DNA of 5,821 bases from contig JBDRLV010000071.1 of assembly GCA_043812755.1 (NCBI GenBank), positions 1-5,821 on the forward strand. The letters are read 5' to 3'. The DNA is from JBDRLV01 sp043812755. GTDB lineage: Bacteria; Patescibacteriota; Patescibacteriia; UBA9934; GWF2-40-263. A program made the translations under genes and the position numbers. Below the pieces are notes generated by a model. The model saw only the letters and a program-made list of their open reading frames with translations, was not told the origin of the DNA and made no database searches. Positions 1-4,859 of the stretch are shown here, in pieces; the stretch's first letter is position 1, and each line of letters begins with the position of its first letter.

Positions 1-118
<118 letters not shown>

Positions 119-945
119 AAAGATAACGATGTTTTGATCAAGAATCTTTTCGTTTAAAATTAAATTGTTCGATTTATCGAACACGACCGTGCTGTCATAA
201 AATCTGGCTATATGCTGGAAAGTCTGGCACCTCCTTCAGGAGAATGGGAGGTTGAAGAATCTCACACTACGTAGTAAAATAGATGAAATAGTAACGTAAA
301 AATGTGCTGAGTGCAGATAACCAGCAGGGAAGACTAAGAAATATATGTCAACGGTTCTACATCCACAATACATATGCGGCTTTGTTGATGGTGAAGGGAG
401 TTTTCATGTTGCAGTATATAAAGATGAACGCATGAAGACTGGTATAAAATTCATACCAGAATTTCACATCAGTCAACAAGTTTCAAGTCGTAATGTTCTT
501 GATGAATTACAGTGTTACTTTGATTGTGGGTACGTGAAAGCAAATCACGCACTCAGTCAAAAAGACAACACTTATGTATTTGTGGTAAGAGACCGGATGG
601 ATCTTCTTAACAAAATAATTCCATTTTTTGAAAAGAATCCATTAAAAACAGAAAAGCAAAAAGATTTTCAACTTTTTGTTAAGGTTGTTCAAAAGATGAA
701 TGATGGTGTACACCTTAAAACAATTGGTGCAAGGCAAATTCTTTCACTTGCATACCAAATGAATCAAGGTGGGCGCTATCGTAGGAAAAAACACAATCTT
801 TCTTAGAACCCTCAGAGACTATACGCCAGAATCTTGCATTGCAAGATAAGATATAGTCCGAACTGCATGGCGACATGCAGAGTTTGATAGAAATATCAGG
901 CCGCCACAACAAAGTAGTTGTTGTGGTTATCAAGTAACAGAATTG
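119..945 (+). mobile_element. Group I self-splicing intron in the 23S rRNA gene, with homing endonuclease ORF
   Basis: This 827-base insert interrupts conserved 23S sequence, and its catalytic core can be paired by hand. P1 joins exon bases 113-118 to the internal guide gctgtc at 191-196, with the expected U118-G191 wobble. P10 joins gaccg at 185-189 to 3' exon bases 947-951. P3 is 203-208 with 825-830, P4 is 214-218 with 321-325, and P5 is 223-230 with 311-317 (one bulge). P6 is 326-329 with 809-812, P7 is gactata 817-823 with tatagtc 852-858, and P8 is 831-837 with 841-847. Peripheral hairpins follow at 863-880 (GCGA loop), 885-898 (GAAA loop) and 904-926. The intron ends in G945, as group I introns do. 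The endonuclease gene sits in the P6 loop. P1 is extended by a 6-bp hairpin inside bases 119-190 (gttcga/tcgaac). I place the subgroup only tentatively near IB. It should splice autocatalytically from the rRNA precursor. Confidence 0.95.
345..806 (+). CDS. LAGLIDADG homing endonuclease (single-motif, I-CreI-like), intron-encoded
   Basis: A 153-residue protein that should cut intronless 23S genes to spread its host intron. It has one LAGLIDADG motif, YICGFVDGEGSF at residues 9-20, whose last acidic residue E17 occupies the metal-binding position of I-CreI D20. By eye, Q44 in FHISQ lines up with I-CreI Q47 and K104 in the EKQK segment with K98, so the catalytic set looks intact. Length and single motif match homodimeric enzymes such as I-CreI (163 residues), not the larger two-motif monomers. 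The basic tail (GGRYRRKKHNLS) is typical of rRNA-intron homing enzymes. ATG 345 is the first start after an in-frame TAA at 335-337. Only a weak gggaag (327-332) lies upstream, so translation may be poor, as expected for a gene inside an rRNA precursor. Its last codons also form an intron stem. The exact cut site cannot be read from the sequence. Confidence 0.93.
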   Translation: MSTVLHPQYICGFVDGEGSFHVAVYKDERMKTGIKFIPEFHISQQVSSRNVLDELQCYFDCGYVKANHALSQKDNTYVFVVRDRMDLLNKIIPFFEKNPLKTEKQKDFQLFVKVVQKMNDGVHLKTIGARQILSLAYQMNQGGRYRRKKHNLS

Positions 946-1228
<283 letters not shown>

Positions 1229-1460
1229 TGTTAGGATCAGATCCACAAAAATCGCGATCTGTTGGCTTAAAGTTGCGCTCCGCACTCAATGTACAATAAA
1301 GTACATTTCGCTTGCGGTGCTCACTTTGCACCAACATCTCATCGATTTTAGTGAATCTGCTTTCACAGCAATTAAGTTATATAGTTCAAATCAAGACGCA
1401 TTTCGTTCTGAAGTATTCAATTGTAAGTGAGAAGTGATCTCACAAAATTAAAGGGTTTTC
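1229..1460 (+). other. 23S-5S internal transcribed spacer, structured, no tRNA
   Basis: This 232-base spacer contains no tRNA and no plausible gene. It holds three hairpins. The first is cagatc 1238-1243 with gatctg 1256-1261. The second is a long interrupted hairpin, 1261-1335. The third is gtgaga 1427-1432 with tctcac 1438-1443. The long one has coaxial segments gttgg/ccaac, aaagt/acttt, ccgca/tgcgg and aatgtac/gtacatt around an aataaa loop. Such spacer stems commonly direct precursor processing. That role is inferred. Bases 1336-1420 show no recognisable feature. Confidence 0.7.
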
Positions 1461-1576
1461 TTATCTTGGTGCCACTTCCCAACAGGTCACACCTGTTCCC
1501 ATCCCGAACACAGAAGTTAAGCTGTATGGGGCCGATGGTAGTGCGATAGCGCGAGAGTAGGTGGGCGCCAGGATAA
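1461..1576 (+). rRNA. 5S rRNA
   Basis: Conserved 5S segments are present in order: tcccatcccgaacacagaag, gccgatggtagt and gcgagagtagg. The 5' and 3' ends pair over the terminal helix (ttatcttggtg with cgccaggataa), and the pairing continues into the flanks with one bulged G. That continuation suggests a precursor processing stem. Ends are set to the start and finish of the closed helix, giving about 116 nucleotides, and could shift by one to three bases. The helix IV region is shorter than in E. coli. Confidence 0.95.
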
Positions 1577-1600
1577 GGAAACTCTTTTTTATTGATTAAG

Positions 1601-1627
1601 CAATCCTTGACAAAAGGGTTGTTTTTT
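1601..1627 (+). terminator. Intrinsic terminator of the rRNA operon
   Basis: caatcctt (1601-1608) pairs with aagggttg (1614-1621), 8 pairs with one G-U, around a gacaa loop. Six T follow directly at 1622-1627. It lies 24 bases after 5S rRNA and before the next gene's own ribosome binding site. Confidence 0.85.
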
Positions 1628-1635
1628 GTTACCAT
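1607..1635 (+). promoter_or_regulatory. Candidate sigma70-type promoter overlapping the rRNA terminator
   Basis: TTGACA (1607-1612) is a perfect -35 box lying in the terminator's stem and loop. TACCAT (1630-1635, 4 of 6 to consensus) follows after a 17-base spacer. Initiation would fall near 1642, about 39 bases before the downstream TTG start. The weak -10 box keeps this a prediction. Confidence 0.5.
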
Positions 1636-1667
1636 CTCAAGTCGGTTTGTTTCCTAATTTTAAAAAG

Positions 1668-1674
1668 AAGGAGG
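1668..1674 (+). promoter_or_regulatory. Ribosome binding site that decides a TTG start
   Basis: AAGGAGG, six bases before TTG at 1681, complements the 16S rRNA 3' end fully. It is the main reason to accept the rare TTG start of the HExxH protein. Confidence 0.85.
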
Positions 1675-1680
1675 CCTAAA

Positions 1681-2649
1681 TTGGCTAAAAAGAAAGCAAA
1701 ACGAATAGTCACTGGCAATAGAGTACGGCAATCTGGGAAATCAAAACAGAAGCGCAGCAAGGGATTTTTGTGGGTGTTCATCCCAATCATCCTTATTGTT
1801 GCAGCCTTGATGGCATATGGGCACTTTAGGGCTCGTGCGAGTTCGTCCAGCAAAACATCAAGAGTGGAAAGAACCAGCAGACACAGGCCGGTTGCAAAGC
1901 TACCTGCTGAACCTCGTCAGAAGGATTGGGATCTTCTCGCTGAGTTTGACCGGTTTGTAGAGTCAGCAAAGTCTGCTGCAAAGGGCAATGAGTATGCTGA
2001 GCATCTTGCTAGCTTCTTTGAGCAAAAGGTCGTGCCTGCACAGTGGCGTGGCCCACACACATTCATGACTCTTCGTGGTTCGCCGATTGATAACACTGGA
2101 AATCCAACCACAATGATGTTTTTAGCAGCTCCTAAGGATATCAGAACCCTTGGTGATCTCTACAAGGGAGTTCCTTTTTCCTATGGGCCTGAAGGTTTTG
2201 TGTACGTTCTTGGTTCCAAGATCAGACCTTGGTACCTTGGAATTGTTGGACTTCACGAAATACTACATTGGGATGATGTTGTTTTGTCACAAAGAGAAAA
2301 TCCTTTTGATGATCAACAGTATTTACTAGGAGAGGTGCGTGCGCATATTCTTGAGAATAAGCTTTTAGACAAAAAGATGTCTGGAAGGTTCTTTAGGGCA
2401 ATTCGCGAGATGCTTTCGCGGGAGAGTATGCATGAGAGTAGTGATCCCTACATTGTTCTGAATGATGAAGGTCATGGCTACATTCAATCAGTTTGGCCTG
2501 ATGCACCAGCAAGTGAGTCAGAACAGGGGCTGCGCGATGCCTCTATCATGATTGCGGTTCTTTTTGAACAATGTTCAACAGATCAAGAGAGGGCCAAAGC
2601 CTTTGATTGGTTTACTCAACAATCATACGCGATTGGTGAAGTGGATTGA
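1681..2649 (+). CDS. Membrane-anchored protein with HExxH zinc-metallopeptidase motif
   Basis: I do not recognise the family. The 322-residue product has a Lys/Arg-rich N terminus (residues 3-27) followed by one hydrophobic helix (about 28-47), the pattern of an N-in, C-out membrane anchor or uncleaved signal. The rest would face outside the cytoplasm. A basic, Ser/Thr-rich linker (about 50-75) leads into a globular domain. That domain contains H192-E193-I-L-H196 followed by W-D-D, then E218 in GEVRAH. The arrangement HExxH plus a glutamate 22 residues on resembles gluzincin-type zinc peptidases, with H192/H196/E218 as possible zinc ligands and E193 as catalytic base. Catalysis is inferred. 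The start is TTG, chosen because a strong AAGGAGG (1668-1674) sits six bases upstream and the next in-frame ATG (residue 44) would cut the membrane helix. The gene converges on the response regulator downstream. Confidence 0.85.
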   Translation: MAKKKAKRIVTGNRVRQSGKSKQKRSKGFLWVFIPIILIVAALMAYGHFRARASSSSKTSRVERTSRHRPVAKLPAEPRQKDWDLLAEFDRFVESAKSAAKGNEYAEHLASFFEQKVVPAQWRGPHTFMTLRGSPIDNTGNPTTMMFLAAPKDIRTLGDLYKGVPFSYGPEGFVYVLGSKIRPWYLGIVGLHEILHWDDVVLSQRENPFDDQQYLLGEVRAHILENKLLDKKMSGRFFRAIREMLSRESMHESSDPYIVLNDEGHGYIQSVWPDAPASESEQGLRDASIMIAVLFEQCSTDQERAKAFDWFTQQSYAIGEVD

Positions 2650-2674
2650 GATAATCGGTCCGCTTTTTTAATTG

Positions 2675-2706
2675 AAAAAGCCCCGCAGAAGTCTTGCGAC
2701 CACTGC
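2675..2706 (-). terminator. Intrinsic terminator of the response-regulator gene
   Basis: Read on the minus strand, gcagtggtc (2706-2698) pairs with gacttctgc (2693-2685) around a GCAA tetraloop, with one T-T mismatch and one G-U. Then come ggggc and five T (2679-2675). It starts 17 bases after the gene's stop. The gap before the T run is a little long. A run of six T at 2664-2669 may serve the converging plus-strand gene, but I see no convincing stem before it. Confidence 0.6.
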
Positions 2707-2722
2707 AGAGCAGGGTTGAGGG

Positions 2723-3523
2723 TTAGTAACAGCGATTCACAAGTTCAAGCTCATCGAGGTTACCGTTCTCGATGAATTCGGCCGTGATGCTGAAGCGTTG
2801 GTCGATATTGTCCGCAGTGCGGAACTTTGCAACAACCTTCTGAAGAGCGGGTAGAAGCGGACGAATGTCGTCAGCAGTCAAATCGCCGTCACAGATCGCG
2901 TGACCAAACTCGTGCTTGGTCACCTCGCCCCGTCTTCCAGAAATGGTCCATGGACGATCGTAATCGTCAGATTCAACCACATCCTTTTCTGCAAGCTGTG
3001 CGATTTGCGCAAGCTGGGTTAGTTGCGTTTGCTTTCGTTTTACATCAAACTCACTCGGTTGGTTCGATAAGATGCTTCTGTCTTCAGCAAGCGTGGAAAA
3101 GATCCCCATTGGCCCTTGCTGGACAATCTTTTGCTCATCCAGCTTTTTTCCAAACTCGATAATGAACTTCTCTTCTTTCTTCTTACTGGGTTTGTCCATT
3201 ATGGAAACACCCAGAACAGTCAGTCGCCACTCTTCTTTGATGCTCTCTTGTCCGCCAGTCCAGCGGATGATTTGGAGCTCGGGGAAGTTGTGTCGAACAA
3301 CACAGATCAGTCGAGTTGAGGTGATCCCCAAGCCGAGATCTTTGTCGATCAGCAGAACGTCAACGTTTTCAAGGGCTTCCTTCAGATGATCAGGAAGCTC
3401 ATCTGAAACGAGTTCATTGGGTTTTGTGACGTGAATCGAGGAAACATTGTGACCCTCGGTTTCCAGAAGAGCCTTTCCTTGTTTGATCCAGATAGCGCTG
3501 TCATCAATAATGAGAATTCGCAC
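2723..3523 (-). CDS. Response regulator with canonical receiver domain and unrecognised C-terminal domain
   Basis: The 266-residue protein opens with a CheY-like receiver domain (about 1-130). It has acidic pair D7-D8 in ILIIDDS, phosphoacceptor D60 in LLIDKDLG, switch T89 in IIRWTGG, and K111-P112 in IMDKPSK. All key residues for aspartyl phosphorylation are present. The second half is not a DNA-binding domain I recognise. It has a Gln-Leu/Ile-Ala/Thr triplet run (167-178), then a segment with H204-E-F-G-H208, and a helical C terminus ending in LELVNRCY. HEFGH fits HExxH, but no third metal ligand is evident, so it may be chance. No histidine kinase is in the window, so this may be an orphan regulator. 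The start is GTG, supported by AAGGAG six bases upstream on the minus strand (3535-3530). By eye the gene is richer in G+C than the genes that follow. Confidence 0.88.
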   Translation of the reverse strand: MRILIIDDSAIWIKQGKALLETEGHNVSSIHVTKPNELVSDELPDHLKEALENVDVLLIDKDLGLGITSTRLICVVRHNFPELQIIRWTGGQESIKEEWRLTVLGVSIMDKPSKKKEEKFIIEFGKKLDEQKIVQQGPMGIFSTLAEDRSILSNQPSEFDVKRKQTQLTQLAQIAQLAEKDVVESDDYDRPWTISGRRGEVTKHEFGHAICDGDLTADDIRPLLPALQKVVAKFRTADNIDQRFSITAEFIENGNLDELELVNRCY

Positions 3524-3529
3524 AACACT

Positions 3530-3535
3530 CTCCTT
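3530..3535 (-). promoter_or_regulatory. Ribosome binding site for a GTG start
   Basis: On the minus strand AAGGAG lies six bases before GTG (3523-3521). It fixes the start that places the receiver domain's first strand and acidic pair at the normal distance from the N terminus. Confidence 0.8.
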
Positions 3536-3555
3536 GTTGCTAGGTTTGAATGTGA

Positions 3556-3573
3556 GTTGACTTAATTGTCAAC
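3556..3573. repeat. Inverted repeat 1, candidate operator (TTGAC-N6-GTCAA)
   Basis: gttgac (3556-3561) and gtcaac (3568-3573) are perfect arms around six bases. The site overlaps the predicted transcription start of the response-regulator gene. It shares its arms and spacer length with the repeat at 3592-3607, with centres 35 bases apart. Confidence 0.55.
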
Positions 3574-3578
3574 AAAGC

Positions 3579-3607
3579 AGAATACCATTTATTGACGGAA
3601 ATGTCAA
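3579..3607 (-). promoter_or_regulatory. Candidate promoter of the response-regulator gene
   Basis: On the minus strand TTGACA (3607-3602) and TATTCT (3584-3579) are separated by exactly 17 bases. The start of transcription would be near 3572, giving a leader of about 49 bases that contains the AAGGAG site. The -35 box is one arm of an inverted repeat (3592-3607), and a second copy covers the predicted start. Confidence 0.6.
3592..3607. repeat. Inverted repeat 2, candidate operator (TTGAC-N6-GTCAA)
   Basis: ttgac (3592-3596) and gtcaa (3603-3607) flank six bases (ggaaat). It covers the predicted minus-strand -35 box. A protein binding both repeats would block that promoter. Part of the palindromy arises because TTGACA is itself a promoter word, so the operator role is inferred. 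Confidence 0.5.
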
Positions 3608-3677
3608 CGTATTTAGGTAAAGATTTGTCTAAAATATAGGTTTTCGAGCACCAATTACATGTCTGACGACGAAAAAA

Positions 3678-3706
3678 TTGACACATTCAATAATTTGTGA
3701 TATACT
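3678..3706 (+). promoter_or_regulatory. Strong promoter of the TrmB-like gene, predicting a leaderless mRNA
   Basis: TTGACA (3678-3683, perfect) and TATACT (3701-3706, 5 of 6) are 17 bases apart. Only six bases separate the -10 box from ATG 3713, so initiation should fall at or within a base or two of the start codon. No Shine-Dalgarno sequence precedes the ATG, consistent with leaderless translation. Confidence 0.8.
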
Positions 3707-3712
3707 ATAAAC

Positions 3713-4462
3713 ATGAAATTGCGGGGCATATTGCAATCAATAGGTCTTAGTGAAAAACAGGCAGATGTTTATCTTGCCTGTCTTAAGTATGGCCCAGAAT
3801 CAATTAGTAATATTGCCCACTTTGCAGGTTACAAGCGCACAACACTTTATGGAATCCTTGAGACTATGAAAGAAAAGGGGTTTATTATTACAATGATGCG
3901 TAATAAACGTTTGTGCTATGATGCAACTCCTCCATCAGCCTTGATTCAGATATTAAAAACACAACACGATGATTTAAAAAGTGTACTTCCAGAGCTAGAA
4001 CAGGTTCAAGGGAAAAAAGACATAATACCAAATGTTCAAATTCATGAAGGCGATGCTACTATCAAACAACTCTACCTTGAAATATTCGACCGTATCCCTC
4101 TTGGGAAGCCTGTAGATTTTTTAACCTCAATTACTCAATTCCAAGATCAGTTTCCAATAGTACTTGAAGCTTATGACAAAATATTAAAAGAAACTGATAA
4201 TCCAAAATGGGTGCGTGAGTTAGTATTTGATGATGAGCGAGGAAGAAAGTTTGTTAAGCATTTGCGATCAAAAAAGAATAAACCCCAAACAAGATTATTA
4301 CCAACAGATTTTCCAATTCACAATGAGATAATTATTTTTGATAATAATGTGGTTTTTTTGTCGCTTGGCCACAGAAACATTGCAACAGTAATTACTAATC
4401 CCGAAGTTCAAAAGACTATTAAATCATTATACGAATGGGCATGGTTAAGTGCTCGTAAATAA
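3713..4462 (+). CDS. TrmB-family transcriptional regulator
   Basis: The 249-residue protein begins with a winged helix-turn-helix of TrmB type: IGLSEKQADVYLACLKYGP (10-28) forms the first helices. SISNIAHFAGYKRTTLYGILETM (30-52) supplies the helix-turn-helix with the recognition helix near 40-52, and KEKGFI the start of the wing. A short helical linker (about 75-98) could mediate dimerisation. The C-terminal region (about 107-249), ending WAWLSARK, resembles the effector or ligand part found in bacterial and archaeal TrmB-like proteins. The ligand is unknown, as TrmB members sense sugars or other metabolites. It is a DNA-binding cytoplasmic regulator, and its own promoter region or the neighbouring inverted repeats are natural candidate targets. 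It is divergent from the response regulator and has no ribosome binding site. A 35-codon ORF follows after four bases. Confidence 0.9.
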   Translation: MKLRGILQSIGLSEKQADVYLACLKYGPESISNIAHFAGYKRTTLYGILETMKEKGFIITMMRNKRLCYDATPPSALIQILKTQHDDLKSVLPELEQVQGKKDIIPNVQIHEGDATIKQLYLEIFDRIPLGKPVDFLTSITQFQDQFPIVLEAYDKILKETDNPKWVRELVFDDERGRKFVKHLRSKKNKPQTRLLPTDFPIHNEIIIFDNNVVFLSLGHRNIATVITNPEVQKTIKSLYEWAWLSARK

Positions 4463-4466
4463 CAAT

Positions 4467-4574
4467 ATGTTCGAATCAAAAAAAGACTGTATGTTTTGTA
4501 AGATCACACGAATGGCATTAATTTTTGCTTTCGGTTTTGTGGTTGGTGCAATATATACATTTGTTAATCTATAA
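4467..4574 (+). CDS. Small CxxC single-helix membrane protein (35 residues), hypothetical
   Basis: I do not recognise this ORF. It encodes a charged N terminus with C8-M-F-C11-K followed by a hydrophobic stretch (about residues 16-33, MALIFAFGFVVGAIYTF), i.e. a possible metal- or disulfide-forming CxxC at the mouth of one membrane helix. It starts four bases after the TrmB-like stop and ends just before a terminator, so it fits as the last gene of a two-gene transcript. It has no Shine-Dalgarno sequence and would rely on translational coupling. The coherent membrane-protein layout makes chance less likely, but 35 codons cannot exclude it. Confidence 0.5.
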   Translation: MFESKKDCMFCKITRMALIFAFGFVVGAIYTFVNL

Positions 4575-4596
4575 AAAACATCCCCATGGTGTTTAT

Positions 4597-4625
4597 AACC
4601 CAAAGATTTTTTTGGGTTAATTTTT
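4597..4625 (+). terminator. Intrinsic terminator after the TrmB-like transcript
   Basis: aacccaaa (4597-4604) pairs perfectly with tttgggtt (4611-4618) around gatttt, and five T follow at 4621-4625. A separate hairpin just upstream (aaacatc 4576-4582 with ggtgttt 4588-4594, one G-T) may protect the 3' end. Confidence 0.8.
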
Positions 4626-4629
4626 AAGG

Positions 4630-4690
4630 AAATAAAATGTATTTAACACAGCAAAATAGTGTCAAGCGCAACTAAGCTTGCATTTTATTT
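4630..4690. repeat. Long-range inverted repeat with inner hairpin
   Basis: aaataaaatg (4630-4639) and cattttattt (4681-4690) are perfect 10-base arms. Inside, caagc (4663-4667) pairs with gcttg (4676-4680), directly adjoining the 3' arm. This forms a two-stem structure with a 23-base internal loop on one side. The outer arms are AT-rich, so the function is uncertain. Confidence 0.45.
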
Positions 4691-4705
4691 TCAGCCTGCT
4701 ATTAT
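4678..4705 (+). promoter_or_regulatory. Candidate extended -10 promoter for the GlmU-like gene
   Basis: TATTAT (4700-4705) is preceded by TG plus one base (4697-4699), the extended -10 pattern. TTGCAT (4678-4683, half-matching) lies 16 bases upstream. Initiation near 4712 would give a leader of about 148 bases. The -35 box overlaps the 3' arms of the inverted repeat at 4630-4690. Confidence 0.45.
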
Positions 4706-4859
4706 GTTTTTCGTTACGTTAAAAATGATTGATATATTAAACCATTTATCATCAGTTGAATGAATTGGCGTAATTTGAAAAATTTACACGCAAAATGTTT
4801 GTTAGTCGTTTATTCAATAACATTGACTAAAAACAACGAAAGATCGTTGTTTCTCGAAT
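4706..4859 (+). other. AT-rich leader with start-proximal hairpin
   Basis: No gene is visible here apart from a 12-codon ATG ORF at 4725-4763 that I do not call. The clear element is a perfect 9-base hairpin, aaacaacga (4831-4839) with tcgttgttt (4844-4852), loop aaga. It ends seven bases before ATG 4860, exactly where a Shine-Dalgarno sequence would be. No T run follows, so it is not a terminator. It may hamper or regulate initiation. Confidence 0.5.

Noticed and set aside
1229..1460. tRNA gene in the 23S-5S spacer
   Set aside because: No cloverleaf, T-arm motif or CCA-adjacent acceptor stem was found.
1417..1635. Minus-strand open frame across the 5S rRNA gene
   Set aside because: It reads through 5S rRNA and the operon terminator, so it is a chance frame.
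2647..2649. TGA at the end of the HExxH protein read as glycine (alternative code of some CPR bacteria)
   Set aside because: Read-through residues show no sensible extension and run into the opposing gene's terminator. Other genes here do not need the alternative code.
2827..3389. Several plus-strand frames opposite the response-regulator gene
   Set aside because: The minus-strand frame carries all receiver-domain residues plus a start and ribosome binding site. The plus-strand frames are shadows.
4725..4763. 12-codon leader ORF before the GlmU-like gene
   Set aside because: Too short, no ribosome binding site, and no run of a particular amino acid that would suggest attenuation.
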